DNA of 64,000 nt from positions 1-64,000 of the forward strand of contig NZ_JAKRCW010000010.1 in assembly GCF_022346425.1 (NCBI RefSeq), in the 5' to 3' direction. The notes under the pieces were generated by a model. It saw only the letters and a list, made by a program, of their open reading frames with translations. It had not been told where the DNA came from and searched no databases. The stretch's first letter is position 1, and every line of letters starts with the position of its first letter. The position numbers and the translations under genes are program-made. The DNA comes from Pseudoglutamicibacter albus. Its GTDB lineage: Bacteria; Actinomycetota; Actinomycetes; Actinomycetales; Micrococcaceae. Positions 26,762-36,801 of the stretch are shown in pieces.

Positions 26762-28462
26762 TCAGTTGCTACTTGGAGGGTCAATGGATGGCAACGGCCT
26801 ACCTGATCGTTGCGGGGCACTCTGGCTAGGCTCTGCGCTCGGCTGCGCAGTTTCGCTAGGCGGATCCGAGGTCGGGCTTGGCTGCTCTGTCTGTGAAGGC
26901 TGCTCAGATTGAGTTGGGCTCGGCTGCTGCGTCCGCGAAGGGCGCGGCTGCTGAGTCGGTTGTTGCTGAGTTGGCGACGGGGCCGGCTGCGGAGAAGTGA
27001 ACGCACCGTAATAGATGGTGATCTTGCTACCCTTCTCGAGCTCACCCGTCGGGTCGATATCCACAACCCGAGCCGCTTGAGACGCCGAGGAAACCTGACG
27101 AGGCTCTGCCTCAACCTTAAAGCCACGCGATTCAAGCTCACCCATGGCCTGTTGATACGGCTGGCCAAGGTACTTCGACTTGGTCACCAGCACAGTATCG
27201 TCCGCGCTCTTGGACTCAGACTCGGATTCCGATTCAGATTCGGATTCAGACTCTGACTCCGAAACAGACTCACTCACCGACGGGCTCGGCTTCGCCGAAC
27301 CACCCGTCAACTTCGGAATCAGAACCGCGCCACCAATAATCAGCGCAAGCACCAGAAGACCAATGAGCCACCACAGCCACGTCTTCTTAGCGCCATCATC
27401 CTCATCATCATCCGGATCCGAAGGCCCAGGGAAGCCGCCTTCTTCCTCACCCGATTCGAACATCGGGAAGGAAGGGGCCGCGGACCCAGAAACAGAATCC
27501 ACTGCAGGCAACTGGGAGGTCGACGGGTTCGCATCCTGAGAATCCACCACGGTCGTCGCGGCAGTAGGGGCGTCATTGGCGGCATCAGAGTCCTGATTCA
27601 GGAACAACTTCATCCCCGGCACCGCAGCAACCGCATCGGAGACACGACCCGCACGCAACGCATCGGCAGCAATCGCCAGCTTCGATGCGTTAGCCGGCCG
27701 ATCCAGAGGATCCTTAGCCAGCATCGACATGATGAGCGCATTCACCGGGGCATCCACCGTGTCAGGTAACGCCGGCGGGTTGTCATTGACCTGCGCCAAC
27801 GCGATGGCGATCTGCGACTCACCCGTGAACGGGCGGCGACCAGCCAAGCACTCATAACCGATAACGCCCAAAGAATACAGATCAGACTGGCCCGTAGCCT
27901 GCTGCCCGGTAGCCTGTTCCGGCGCTAAATACTGCGCTGTACCCATGACCTGGCCCGTAGCAGTCAACGGAACCTGATCAGCCAAACGCGCAATACCGAA
28001 ATCAGTGATCTTGACCTTGCCGGACGGCATGATCAAAAGGTTGCCCGGCTTCACATCGCGGTGCACCAAACCACGCGCATGCGCAGCCCCCAACGCGCGC
28101 GCAGTCTGAGCGATCACCGAAAGAGTGAAATCCGAGTTCAGGTGGCGTTCACGCTCAATGATGGTGGAAAGCGGCTCGCCGGGAACCAGCTCCATAACCA
28201 GATAAGCAGACCCATCGGCCTCGCCGTAATCGTAAACATTCGCGATGCCGTCATTATTAAGCAGGGCCGTATGCCGAGCCTCAGCCCGGAAACGCTCCCT
28301 AAAGCCCGGATCGCCCATATATTCCTCTTTGAGGATCTTGATGGCAACAACCCGGCCCAAGACATCGTCTAGAGCTTTCCAAACCTCACCCATACCGCCA
28401 ATCGCGATGCGGTCAGTGAGCTTATAGCGGCTTCCAAGAACCATTCCGCTGGATGGTCTCAT
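26762..28462 (-). CDS. pknA: Serine/threonine protein kinase PknA with Ser-Glu repeat
   Basis: 566-aa membrane kinase. The N-terminal kinase domain (about 10-275) has [22 protein letters not shown] and DFGIARLAD, so it looks catalytically competent. A cytoplasmic linker is followed by a membrane helix (about 360-380, [20 protein letters not shown]), then a striking run of alternating Ser and Glu (about 393-418), a single PASTA-like domain ([21 protein letters not shown] region) and a long Pro/Ser/Gln/Thr tail likely to cross the wall. Start ATG 28462 overlaps the pbpA stop (ATGA). The gene pairs with pknB and regulates growth and division by family analogy. Confidence 0.94.
   Translation of the reverse strand: MRPSSGMVLGSRYKLTDRIAIGGMGEVWKALDDVLGRVVAIKILKEEYMGDPGFRERFRAEARHTALLNNDGIANVYDYGEADGSAYLVMELVPGEPLSTIIERERHLNSDFTLSVIAQTARALGAAHARGLVHRDVKPGNLLIMPSGKVKITDFGIARLADQVPLTATGQVMGTAQYLAPEQATGQQATGQSDLYSLGVIGYECLAGRRPFTGESQIAIALAQVNDNPPALPDTVDAPVNALIMSMLAKDPLDRPANASKLAIAADALRAGRVSDAVAAVPGMKLFLNQDSDAANDAPTAATTVVDSQDANPSTSQLPAVDSVSGSAAPSFPMFESGEEEGGFPGPSDPDDDEDDGAKKTWLWWLIGLLVLALIIGGAVLIPKLTGGSAKPSPSVSESVSESESESESESESESESKSADDTVLVTKSKYLGQPYQQAMGELESRGFKVEAEPRQVSSASQAARVVDIDPTGELEKGSKITIYYGAFTSPQPAPSPTQQQPTQQPRPSRTQQPSPTQSEQPSQTEQPSPTSDPPSETAQPSAEPSQSAPQRSGRPLPSIDPPSSN
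27211..27277 (-). repeat. Ser-Glu dipeptide repeat within pknA
   Basis: Near-exact 6-bp and 12-bp repeats (GATTCAGATTCG-like on the plus strand) encode about a dozen Ser-Glu pairs just outside the membrane helix of PknA. Such runs expand and contract by slippage. Confidence 0.8.
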
Positions 28463-29916
28463 CGGTTCATCACCGCCCTCTCAATCTTGCTCATGATGGT
28501 GCTAGACAAGCCAGCGCTTTCCTCATAAGTGACGTTCTTGACAACAATCGTGACCGCATATTGAGGCTCATCTGCTGGGAAGAAACCGGTGATCCAGCCG
28601 TTGACCTTGCCTGATTCGCCAATATCTGCGGTACCGGTCTTGGCTGCAAGGTCCACACCGGACACACGCGCCCGCGTTGCGGTACCCGACTTCACAGGCT
28701 CGCGCATCAGCTTGGTCATATCCTGAGCTACCTCAGAGCTGGTGGCGCGGCCAAACTCCTCGGCCTTGAAACGCCTCAAAACACGCAGGTCAGGGCTCGT
28801 GACCTGCTTGATCAACTGCGGACGCATGATCACCCCGTCATTCGCGATACCCATCGCAACCATGTTCATCTGCAACGCGGTTGCCTGAACATCGAACTGG
28901 CCGAACGACGAGTACGCCAGCTGCGCGGGGTCGGAGGTGTCCGGCCACACCGATGCTGAGGTTGGAGCCAAACCCATCCAGTCCGGCTTCTCACCGAAAC
29001 CGAACCGCTTGGTGACGTCCTTCATCTTGTCCGCACCGATGTCTTGAACAACCTGAGCGAACGGAGTGTTACAGGACTGCGCAACGATGAAGGTAAGCGG
29101 GGCCTTATCCGGCTTGCTAGCGCAAATACCGACGCTGAAGTTCTTCAACTCCCTCTCCGTACCAGGTGGTGACCAGGACGGAGGGTTGTCATATTCCTCA
29201 TCCATCTGGAAATCGCCTGTCTCCAACCCCGCGATCAGGGTCAGCAACTTGAACGAGGAACCAGGCGGGATGCGGTCATAGACAGCGGGATTCCAGTTGA
29301 CCGACAGCCCCGGAACAGATTCGAGCTTGGCGCGGTTCTGCTTAGCTTGATCCGCGTTCTCTACAGACAGCTCGTTCGCATCGAAGGTCGGCTTGTTGAC
29401 CATCGCGAGAATCCGTCCGTCGCGGGGATCAGTCACAACAACGGAACCCTGCTTACCGTCCGGTAACGCATCGTAGGCGGCTTTCTGGATAGCCGGGTCG
29501 ATGGTCAGCTCGATATCAGCGCCGCGGTCTTCCTTGCCCGTGAAGAGGTTGCTCAAACGGTCAAAGAACTGATCATCGGAGGTGCCAGACAAGGTCGACT
29601 CTTGAGTCGATTCAAGCTGGGTTGCGCCACTGTTGATCGAGTAGAAGCCCGTCAAGCCGGAGTACAGCTTGGAATCCGTGTAGGTTCGCTTGAACTTATA
29701 TGGACCGTTTTCAGTCCTCACGCTCTGGGCGATCGGTTTGCCGTCCACAAGGATCGCGCCACGCGGGCGGTCATAGTTAGCGAGGATGGGTCGACTGTTC
29801 AACGGGTTGGTGTTGAGCTTCTCAGCACCGATGAACTGAACATAGGTTGTGCCCATGAGGATAACTACGAACAGGGTTACGACAGCCAGCCAGGTACGGC
29901 GGATTGCTGGATTCAT
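28459..29916 (-). CDS. pbpA: Penicillin-binding protein PbpA (class B transpeptidase)
   Basis: 485-aa peptidoglycan transpeptidase with an N-terminal signal anchor (about residues 9-28). The three active-site motifs are present: S220-S-F-K (SxxK), S281-C-N (SxN) and K426-T-G (KTG), so the enzyme should be active. The N-terminal dimerisation/pedestal region is short. It overlaps rodA upstream and pknA downstream by 4 bp each, forming the RodA-PbpA polymerase/cross-linker pair under kinase control. In mycobacteria PbpA is needed for septal growth. Confidence 0.95.
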   Translation of the reverse strand: MNPAIRRTWLAVVTLFVVILMGTTYVQFIGAEKLNTNPLNSRPILANYDRPRGAILVDGKPIAQSVRTENGPYKFKRTYTDSKLYSGLTGFYSINSGATQLESTQESTLSGTSDDQFFDRLSNLFTGKEDRGADIELTIDPAIQKAAYDALPDGKQGSVVVTDPRDGRILAMVNKPTFDANELSVENADQAKQNRAKLESVPGLSVNWNPAVYDRIPPGSSFKLLTLIAGLETGDFQMDEEYDNPPSWSPPGTERELKNFSVGICASKPDKAPLTFIVAQSCNTPFAQVVQDIGADKMKDVTKRFGFGEKPDWMGLAPTSASVWPDTSDPAQLAYSSFGQFDVQATALQMNMVAMGIANDGVIMRPQLIKQVTSPDLRVLRRFKAEEFGRATSSEVAQDMTKLMREPVKSGTATRARVSGVDLAAKTGTADIGESGKVNGWITGFFPADEPQYAVTIVVKNVTYEESAGLSSTIMSKIERAVMNR

Positions 29917-31538
29917 GCTGACGTAGCACCTCCTGCGTTCGGACGGGCATCACTAGGGCGGGAATCATCACGATGGCCTTGGTGTCCTGCCCGATGTGCG
30001 GCGCGGCGGCCGCTTGGGCGAGCCTCTGGATGGGCACCTGGGCGAGCGTTGGACTGGTTCGGCCGGTTTGCCTGGCTAGTGTGGTTGCTTTCGGGGCGTG
30101 GCCGGTCGTCTTCACGCGCGTCCAGAGCAGACGGCGTCTCAGGTGCCGAAAGTTTGCTTGCCAGTAGCGAATCATCTTCGCTTGTGAGCAACCCACCGGT
30201 TGCTGGGCGCCGCGCATTGTGGCTGATGAGCAGCAGCACGGCCGCTAGAACCCAGTTAGCAAGCAAGGATGAACCACCTGCGGACATGAACGGGGTGGTC
30301 AAGCCGGTCAATGGGATGATGCGCAGCACGCCGCCTGTAACGATGAAGAACTGGAACGCGACCGCGAAAGACAGTCCGGTGGCTAGTAGCTTGCCGAAGC
30401 CATCACGGGCACCCAGGCCCGCGCGGATACCGCGCGAGGCAAACAGCAAGAAGAACATGACAACGGCGAAGAGGCCAACGAGGCCGATTTCTTCACCGAG
30501 AGCGGCATAGATCATGTCTGACTTCGCTACCGGGATGCGTTCAGGGGAGCCGGCGCCTAGTCCAGTGCCGCCAAGACCACCGTGAGCCATACCGAATAGG
30601 CCCTGAACCACCTGGTAGCTGCCGCCTGGGTCGCGGTAGTAGATGTCTGGGTTGAAAGCGTCGTACCAAATCTGGAAACGGGCCCGGACGTGCCCCATGA
30701 ACATGTAGGCGAAGAGGCCGCCGAGAGCAACGAGCCCACCGCCGATGAGGATCCAGGAGATCCTGCCGGTTGCTACATAGATCATGACCATGAAGAGGCC
30801 AAAGAACATCAGGGCGCTACCGAGGTCCCTCTGCATCACCATGATGCCCATCGCAATGCACCATGCGATCAACATAGGCGCTAGGTCGCGATAGCGAGGC
30901 AACTGGAGGGGACCGATCTTGTGGCCTGCCAGGAGGATGAGGTCACGTTTGGAAGCCAAGTAGCTGGCGAAGAAGATTGCGAGGGTGACCTTGGCGAACT
31001 CACCAGGCTGAACCGAGAACGAGCCGATGCGGATCCAAATTCGGGCGCCGTAGGTTGCGAAACCGAGGCCGGGAACCATCGGCAAGAGAAGCAATACGAC
31101 GGAGACCGCGAGCCACACGTACGTGAACTTGCGTAGCACGCGGTGATCGCGGATGACCCACAGGATGATCACGGCAGAAGCCATGCCGACACCGGAATAT
31201 AGCAACTGGGATGTAGCGGCGGTGGCTAATTCTGGCGGTCCGGCAAGGTCGAGGCGGTGGATCATTGCCAAGCCAATCCCGTTCAGCGCAACCAAAACAG
31301 GAAGTATGTATGGGTCGGCATATTTAGCCCAGATGCGTAGCGAAATGTTCACGCCTACGCCAAAGGCACCCAGAACGAGAATGTTGGGAAGCCACGACTG
31401 ATCATTACGCGAGGAACCCGCAGTCGTGGAAACCAAAAACTCCGCTAAAGCCGTGACACCCAACGCAAGAACGAGCAAGAAGAGCTCGGTATTACGCCGG
31501 GTTGGCAACTTCTTTGCACGATTCGCGGTAACGCTCAC
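29913..31538 (-). CDS. rodA: RodA/FtsW-family peptidoglycan glycosyltransferase
   Basis: 541-aa SEDS polymerase with about twelve membrane segments between residues 20 and 465, including conserved GGLGGTGLGAGSPERIPVAKSD and AALGEEIGLVG, and the terminal TGLTTPFMSAGGSSLLANW. It polymerises glycan strands from lipid II together with PbpA. A hydrophilic C-terminal tail of about 70 residues is rich in Arg, Asn, Pro and His (SNHTSQANRPNQSNARPG) and absent from most relatives. Both ends overlap their operon neighbours by 4 bp. Confidence 0.94.
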   Translation of the reverse strand: MSVTANRAKKLPTRRNTELFLLVLALGVTALAEFLVSTTAGSSRNDQSWLPNILVLGAFGVGVNISLRIWAKYADPYILPVLVALNGIGLAMIHRLDLAGPPELATAATSQLLYSGVGMASAVIILWVIRDHRVLRKFTYVWLAVSVVLLLLPMVPGLGFATYGARIWIRIGSFSVQPGEFAKVTLAIFFASYLASKRDLILLAGHKIGPLQLPRYRDLAPMLIAWCIAMGIMVMQRDLGSALMFFGLFMVMIYVATGRISWILIGGGLVALGGLFAYMFMGHVRARFQIWYDAFNPDIYYRDPGGSYQVVQGLFGMAHGGLGGTGLGAGSPERIPVAKSDMIYAALGEEIGLVGLFAVVMFFLLFASRGIRAGLGARDGFGKLLATGLSFAVAFQFFIVTGGVLRIIPLTGLTTPFMSAGGSSLLANWVLAAVLLLISHNARRPATGGLLTSEDDSLLASKLSAPETPSALDAREDDRPRPESNHTSQANRPNQSNARPGAHPEARPSGRRAAHRAGHQGHRDDSRPSDARPNAGGATSA

Positions 31539-33016
31539 TCAACATCACCACGCAACTCATGGCACCACTCCGGAGCCTCATCACCAGGGTTTCCGTCCTG
31601 TGCCTTCTCCGGCGAGGACTGCGAAGCCTTACCAGAGCTATCCGGCGCAACAACATCAGGCGGTGCTGGCGCCACTACAGGGCACGACTGCTGGGCGGTG
31701 ATCCGCACATCGTGCATAATCTGCTGGGCATCCTTACGCGACTGCGTTGCGATGCCGCTCTTAAGCTGGGTCTGGGTGTATTCGGGCAGCGCCTCGAGTG
31801 GAATCTTCGATTCGGTGTCCACACTCGACATCTTGATAGGGCCAAGGTCTTGGGAAATACCCTTAAACATCGCGACCTTACCCTGGTGGACCCCCACGTA
31901 ATACTGGGTTTGGGTCCAGGCGTACCCCAAGTAGCCGCCCGTGAGCAGGATCAGCACCAAAACAACGAGCGTGGTAGGCAAAACCCACGCGAACCGACGC
32001 CGTGGCGGCTCCTCATCAAGTGCCGCGAGCGCCAGTTGGCGTTCACGTTCGGTAGAACGATGCTGAAGCAGCGCTGCCGCGCGACGCTCACCGGAACGCT
32101 GCGTGACAATCGGGATCTGCCCCGACTCGGTCGCCAGCTGCGCGGCGCCAACGAGTTCGTGCGGGCGGTTAGCCATCGCGTGACGCAACAACGCCTGATT
32201 AGCGGCGAGGTCACCGCCGCGAGCGACCTCGATCTGACCCGTGTCAGGGGTTGGGACCTCTATGTTGCTGAACTCTTCCGACAGTGGTTTGTCAGCATCG
32301 TCCACGATGTCCACAACAGCGACAGTGACGTTATCTGGTGAACCGAGCTCGAGGGTCCGCTCAACCAAGCGGTCCGCGGCTTCCCGCGGAGTCGCGGCGC
32401 TACGAACGATCTCCTCGGTTTCTTCCTCGGAAACCACGGCGTTCACACCGTCGGAGCACAGCATCCAGCGTTCCCCGGCGGTAGCGGGGATCACAGACAT
32501 ATCGAGTTCGGGGGAGGCGTCAGAGTCCCCAAGAACACGCATGATCACGTTGCGATGCGGGTGGACTTTCGCTTCGTCTTCGGTGATGCGACCCTCAGCG
32601 AGGAGCTTTTCGACGAACGTGTGGTCCTTGGTGATCTGTTCCCACTCACCGTCACGCAACCGGTAGGCGCGTGAATCGCCGATGTGGGCGAGGTGCAGTT
32701 TGGAACCTTCCAGCAGGATAGCGCTGACGGTGGTTCCCATACCGGAGAGTTTGGGGTTTTGTTCAACGAGTTCGTTGAGGATGATGTTCGCTGACTGGAT
32801 CTCGTCAGCGAGGATCGTGTTGGGTTCCTCGACATCGGGCCGGTCTAGGTGGACGAGGTCCAGCACGGTCGATGCGGAGGCGACGTCGCCGCCCACGTGG
32901 CCGCCCATACCGTCAGCGACGACCGCGAAGTGACGGCCCGCGTATCCGGAGTCGTCATTCTTGCGGCGTACACAGCCCACATCGGAGTGGGCGGCAAAGT
33001 CGAAATATAGGGCCAT
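31535..33016 (-). CDS. pstP: PP2C-family protein phosphatase PstP
   Basis: 493-aa membrane phosphatase that reverses PknA/PknB phosphorylation. The N-terminal PP2C domain (about 5-235) has metal-binding motifs VVADGMGGHVGGD, HIGDSRAYRL, LCSDGVNAVV and GSPDNVTVAVVD. A long cytoplasmic linker precedes one membrane helix (about 350-372, VLPTTLVVLVLILLTGGYLG); the extracellular part is ~120 residues, with two cysteines (SCP, EWC). It overlaps rodA by 4 bp and fhaB by one base. Kinase and phosphatase in one operon indicate a closed regulatory loop. Confidence 0.95.
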   Translation of the reverse strand: MALYFDFAAHSDVGCVRRKNDDSGYAGRHFAVVADGMGGHVGGDVASASTVLDLVHLDRPDVEEPNTILADEIQSANIILNELVEQNPKLSGMGTTVSAILLEGSKLHLAHIGDSRAYRLRDGEWEQITKDHTFVEKLLAEGRITEDEAKVHPHRNVIMRVLGDSDASPELDMSVIPATAGERWMLCSDGVNAVVSEEETEEIVRSAATPREAADRLVERTLELGSPDNVTVAVVDIVDDADKPLSEEFSNIEVPTPDTGQIEVARGGDLAANQALLRHAMANRPHELVGAAQLATESGQIPIVTQRSGERRAAALLQHRSTERERQLALAALDEEPPRRRFAWVLPTTLVVLVLILLTGGYLGYAWTQTQYYVGVHQGKVAMFKGISQDLGPIKMSSVDTESKIPLEALPEYTQTQLKSGIATQSRKDAQQIMHDVRITAQQSCPVVAPAPPDVVAPDSSGKASQSSPEKAQDGNPGDEAPEWCHELRGDVE

Positions 33017-33513
33017 TATGGGCGCAGCTCCATCACGGTTTTGCCGATGCGGATGCGTTGGCCGATCTCGATCGGCTGGGCGCGGGTCAGCTGTACTTCA
33101 TCCACATAGGTTCCGTTGGTTGATCCGAGGTCTTCGAGGAACCAGCGGGTTCCTTGCGGGAACAAGCGGGCGTGGCGGGATGATGCGTAGTCGTCCATCA
33201 AGACGAGGCTCGCTTCTTGCGCACGGCCGAGCAGGACCGGGCTGGCAGCTAGGCGTACTGACGTGCCGGCCCCTGGGCCTTCAACAACCACGAGTGCGTG
33301 CGCGATGTTGCGGGGCGCCTGTGAGGGCTGGCTGGACATGCCGGGGCCAGGCCCGGATGGTCCGGACGGGCCTGCTGGGGCGCCGGCTGGCTGTATGCGT
33401 GCACGCTTTCCTACCCCGAGGTCTCGGCGCATCGACATCACGATGATGAGGACCAAGATCCAGAGGAATACGAGGAAAGAGATACGCAGTAGCGTCACTA
33501 CCAATGGGACCAT
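33016..33513 (-). CDS. fhaB: FHA-domain protein FhaB (FipA)
   Basis: 165-aa protein with one N-terminal membrane helix (about 5-25, LLRISFLVFLWILVLIIVMSM), a Pro/Gly-rich linker with repeated GPSGPSGPG, and a C-terminal FHA phosphothreonine-binding domain (about 70-165) with SSRHARLFPQG and LGSTNGTYV. In mycobacteria FhaB/FipA links FtsZ and FtsQ under PknA control. It lies 4 bp downstream of fhaA and overlaps pstP by one base. Confidence 0.93.
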   Translation of the reverse strand: MVPLVVTLLRISFLVFLWILVLIIVMSMRRDLGVGKRARIQPAGAPAGPSGPSGPGPGMSSQPSQAPRNIAHALVVVEGPGAGTSVRLAASPVLLGRAQEASLVLMDDYASSRHARLFPQGTRWFLEDLGSTNGTYVDEVQLTRAQPIEIGQRIRIGKTVMELRP

Positions 33514-33517
33514 GCGG

Positions 33518-34288
33518 TTAGCTCATTCCTTCGGGGGCGTCCTGCCAGGAGAAGGTCAGGCGGGCGTGACCGATCGAGATGATCGTTCCGTCGAGTAGCT
33601 CTTCGTCGCCTTCGATGCGGGATCCGTTGACGTAGGTTCCGTTGGTGGAGCCGAGGTCGCGGATGAATACACGGTTTCCGCGGCGCACGATTTCGGCGTG
33701 CCGGCGGGAGGCTCCTTGGTCGTTGATGTGGAGTCCGGCATCGCCTGCGCGGCCCATGACGACGCTGTCGCCGCTTAGGGCGTAACGGCTGCCGTCGATT
33801 TCGATGACGGGTGTCCGGTTGCCGGTGGGACGGATGTGTTGGGTGCTGGCTTGTTGTTCCGCGGAGCTCAGTTGTGGGCGCGCGGATGGACGGGGCTGTG
33901 GCGTGCTTGGTGCTTTGGTTCCGCCGAGGGAAGCATCGACTTCGATCTGTGTTGGCTGGATCGATTCGTCTTTGCGGAAGGTTACGGTTACGGCGTCGCG
34001 TAGTGAATAGTCCTGGCGTTGCGCGTGTTCGAGTGCGACGTCAGCGAGTTCTTGCGCTAGCGCGGTACCCCATTCGCGTGCCTGGTCGAACGCGTCGGCG
34101 CCGAGCCGGACTGTGAAGGAGTGCGGTGCGACGGTGCGGCCTTCTGAGATCGAGAAAGATTCGTCATCCATGGTGTTACGGATTAGATTGGCGATCTCTA
34201 CGGGTTTGATGGTCCCGTTGGAGTTGCCGCGGAATGCGCGTGAAACGAGGCGCTCGAGTCCTTTTTCGAATCCTCTGACAATTCCCAC
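33518..34288 (-). CDS. fhaA: FHA-domain protein FhaA
   Basis: 256-aa protein: an N-terminal DUF3662 domain (about 1-115, beginning (M)GIVRGFEKGLERLVSRAF) and a C-terminal FHA domain (about 160-250) with GASRRHAEIVRR and LGSTNGTYVNGS. I take GTG 34288 as start because a perfect AGGAGG lies six bases upstream (34295-34300) and the sequence then begins as in relatives; an upstream in-frame ATG at 34333 would add 15 unconserved residues. FhaA binds the phosphorylated MviN pseudokinase domain in mycobacteria. It is the first gene of the pstP-pkn operon. Confidence 0.92.
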   Translation of the reverse strand: MGIVRGFEKGLERLVSRAFRGNSNGTIKPVEIANLIRNTMDDESFSISEGRTVAPHSFTVRLGADAFDQAREWGTALAQELADVALEHAQRQDYSLRDAVTVTFRKDESIQPTQIEVDASLGGTKAPSTPQPRPSARPQLSSAEQQASTQHIRPTGNRTPVIEIDGSRYALSGDSVVMGRAGDAGLHINDQGASRRHAEIVRRGNRVFIRDLGSTNGTYVNGSRIEGDEELLDGTIISIGHARLTFSWQDAPEGMS

Positions 34289-34624
34289 AACGAACCTCCT
34301 CTCAACTGTGTTTGCTGTGTGCTCGCGGTTCACGAGGCGCTACGGTGTGTCCCGTGTTCTGCCGTGATTCTGGTTTTCAGGCACGGCGGATGTGGGGCAC
34401 ATCGTTCTCCGATCTTACCTAAAGCACCTGTTCATGCCTCAACCTGTCTGAAATCAGTGAAGTTTCCGCGCGTTACAGCCGCCCCAATGTGGCACTAAAT
34501 GCGGCACTGTGACGGGGTTGCGGATGTGTCGATTATGAAATCTAGGCATCCTCAGTTAAGCTTTTCTCTGTTGTCTTTCACATGATGTGTTCACATCGAG
34601 CGTGGAGGGAACGAATAAGTTTAC
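34289..34624. other. Intergenic region between fhaA and tRNA-Leu
   Basis: About 335 bp with no gene. It must hold the leftward promoter of the seven-gene fhaA-to-pknB operon; on the minus strand a possible TTGAGG...TAAGAT pair lies near 34411-34441, but the ~19-bp spacer makes it uncertain. A GCCGTG/CACGGC hairpin is present near 34362-34388. Confidence 0.4.
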
Positions 34625-34708
<84 letters not shown>

Positions 34709-34717
34709 CGTTTTCTG

Positions 34718-34763
34718 AGCGGTGTTGTAACGCAGACCGAATAGGTCTGGTTACAACACCGCT
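34718..34763 (+). terminator. Terminator of tRNA-Leu
   Basis: 14-bp arms AGCGGTGTTGTAAC / GTTACAACACCGCT with a further CAGACC/GGTCTG stem in the loop, followed by CTTTTCG. Confidence 0.9.
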
Positions 34764-34888
34764 CTTTTCGTTTCTGCTCTTTTTTAGGCTGCTTGGTTGC
34801 ACTGCTTATACGCGGCCTGCTTGCGCTCCCTTCCGGTAGATCACGCGCCAAATTCACCTTCCTCGAATCGACTACGAGCTATCCCTGT

Positions 34889-34932
34889 TTGCAACTACGG
34901 CGCATCGAACATTATATTTAGGCATGCCACCA
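34889..34932 (+). promoter_or_regulatory. Promoter with overlapping candidate metal-regulator operator
   Basis: TTGCAA (34889-34894) and TTATAT (34912-34917) with a 17-bp spacer, about 100 bp upstream of the metal transporter operon. Starting in the -10 is TTTAGGCATGCCACC (34918-34932), whose centre GGCATGCC is a perfect 8-bp palindrome; a DtxR/MntR-type repressor could bind here. The promoter is read from sequence, the operator assignment is inference. Confidence 0.5.
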
Positions 34933-35017
34933 TGATGCGCTTTGGGCAGGGCACATCAACAGTCCTAGTGGGTGGAAATCCCTTCACCCACTTACTGACA
35001 TTGGAAGGTTGCCTCTC

Positions 35018-35980
35018 TTGAAGCACATCAAGAAACTCCTCTCTATAATCGCGATCACCGTACTTGCCACATTCGGGCTCACAGCATGCTCTGACAGCGG
35101 TTCCAACACCAAGGCGGGCGGTGACGGCAAGTCGATCAAGGTTTACGCGACCACCGGATACCTCGCTGATGCGGTCAAGAACATCGCGCCCGATGCCGAA
35201 GTCACGACCATGGTCGGCCCCGGCGGCGACCCACACACCTACCAGCCGTCCACCAAAGACATCGAGACCATCCAGAAATCAGATCTCGTGTTCTGGAACG
35301 GCCTACACCTGGAAGCCCAGATGACGGACCTGCTCACAAGCCTCGGTGACAAGCAGGTGGCCGTGGGGGAGAGCCTCCCCAAGAACCTCTTGCTGGACTG
35401 GCCTGAAACTGATGATCAGGGAAATGCGTTGCATGACCCGCACATATGGAACAGCCCTGACGCGTGGTCGCTCGTTGTGAAGAACGTCGCCGATAAGTTC
35501 GCCGAAGTGGACCCGGACAACGCCGAAAAATACAAGGCTAACGCCGACAAGTACCTCAAGGAGATCGATGCAGCGGTAGATGAGGCACGCGGCCTTCTAG
35601 CAGAAGGCAAAATCAACCCCCGCATCCTGGTTACTGGTCATGACGCTTTCAACTACTTCGGTAAAACCTTCGACCTTGATGTTCACGCGACCGACTTCGT
35701 CTCCAGCGAAGCGAAACTCAGCGCCTCTGAGCTGGCGAAACTCGCGAAGTTCATCGCCGATAAGAAGGTCCCGGTGATCTTCCAGGACAACCAAGCTAAC
35801 CCCCAGGCGATCACGAGCCTTAAAGAAGCTGTCCGCTCCCATGGCTGGCACGTCAAGGTCTCCAACCAGGAGCTGTACGCAGACTCCCTGGGCGCTGAGG
35901 CACCCGTGGACACCTACATCGGTGCGCTCAAACACAATGCCCGCGCTATCGCTGACGCCCTGAAAACCTCAGGAGAGTAG
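35018..35980 (+). CDS. Metal ABC transporter substrate-binding lipoprotein (ZnuA/MntA/TroA family)
   Basis: 320-aa lipoprotein of cluster A-I metal-binding proteins. TTG 35018 is preferred as start since GGAAGG lies nine bases upstream; an earlier TTG at 35009 leaves no space for a binding site. Signal peptide with lipobox LTAC (about residues 20-23). Likely metal ligands: His in GGDPHTYQPS, His in DPHIWN, and downstream His/Asp in TGHDAFNYF and FQDNQANPQ. There is no long His-rich loop, which argues for Mn or Fe over Zn, consistent with the MntR-like regulator. First gene of a four-gene transporter operon. Confidence 0.92.
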   Translation: MKHIKKLLSIIAITVLATFGLTACSDSGSNTKAGGDGKSIKVYATTGYLADAVKNIAPDAEVTTMVGPGGDPHTYQPSTKDIETIQKSDLVFWNGLHLEAQMTDLLTSLGDKQVAVGESLPKNLLLDWPETDDQGNALHDPHIWNSPDAWSLVVKNVADKFAEVDPDNAEKYKANADKYLKEIDAAVDEARGLLAEGKINPRILVTGHDAFNYFGKTFDLDVHATDFVSSEAKLSASELAKLAKFIADKKVPVIFQDNQANPQAITSLKEAVRSHGWHVKVSNQELYADSLGAEAPVDTYIGALKHNARAIADALKTSGE

Positions 35981-35982
35981 AC

Positions 35983-36801
35983 GTGACCAACCTGAGCGAT
36001 CCACGCGGGCCTGCCGCAACACCAGATCCACAAGAGGGTAGCCCTCTTCACGGCGCCGCCACGCCTGCGTGCCGTACCCATAACCTCTCGGTTGCCTACG
36101 ATGCGGTGCCGGTTCTGCGCAACGTTGACTTCACGGTCCCGCAGGGGGTTGTGATGGGAATCGTTGGCCCGAACGGCGCAGGGAAATCAACCCTCATCAA
36201 AGCGATGCTCGGGCTCGTGAAGCCGTTGACTGGCACGTCCGAGTTCTTCGGTAAACCGCTGGCGCGTGCGCGCAAACGGGTTGGTTATATGCCTCAAACT
36301 ACGAGTGTCGATTGGGATTTCCCGACCACGGTGCTCGATGTGGTCACGATGGGCACGTACGGATCGCTCGGTTGGATTCGTCGGCCAGGTAAGAAGGAAC
36401 GCGCCCGCGCTGTCGCTGCCCTCGAACAGACGGGGATCGCTGATCTGTCTTCGCGGCAGATCGGTGAGCTTTCCGGAGGGCAGCGACAGCGCGTGTTCCT
36501 CGCCCGCACACTCGTGCAGGCCCCCGACCTGTACTTCATGGATGAACCGTTCCAAGGCATCGACGCGAAAAGCCAACAAGCTATCGTCTCGGTTCTGCAC
36601 ACCCTAAGAGAGCAAGGCAGGACCGTTGTGATCGTGCACCACGACCTCGCAACCGTACGCCAATACTGCGACTATGTGACCCTACTGAACCGGCGCGTGA
36701 TCGCCTCCGGCCCGGCCGAACAAGCCTTCACGCGGGAGAACATCCGCATCGCTTATGAGGTTTCAGTAACGGATGAAGCGTTCCTGGAGTCCGCGTCGTG
36801 A
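35983..36801 (+). CDS. Metal ABC transporter ATP-binding protein
   Basis: 272-aa ATPase energising the metal transporter. Walker A GPNGAGKST, Q-loop MPQTTSVDWDFP, signature LSGGQRQRVFLA, Walker B LYFMDEPFQGID and H-loop VIVHHDLAT are all intact. About 30 polar residues precede the domain. GTG 35983 lies 2 bp after the lipoprotein stop with GGAGAG upstream; the stop overlaps the first permease (GTGA). The DWDFP Q-loop is common in Mn/Fe/Zn cluster transporters. Confidence 0.94.
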   Translation: MTNLSDPRGPAATPDPQEGSPLHGAATPACRTHNLSVAYDAVPVLRNVDFTVPQGVVMGIVGPNGAGKSTLIKAMLGLVKPLTGTSEFFGKPLARARKRVGYMPQTTSVDWDFPTTVLDVVTMGTYGSLGWIRRPGKKERARAVAALEQTGIADLSSRQIGELSGGQRQRVFLARTLVQAPDLYFMDEPFQGIDAKSQQAIVSVLHTLREQGRTVVIVHHDLATVRQYCDYVTLLNRRVIASGPAEQAFTRENIRIAYEVSVTDEAFLESAS

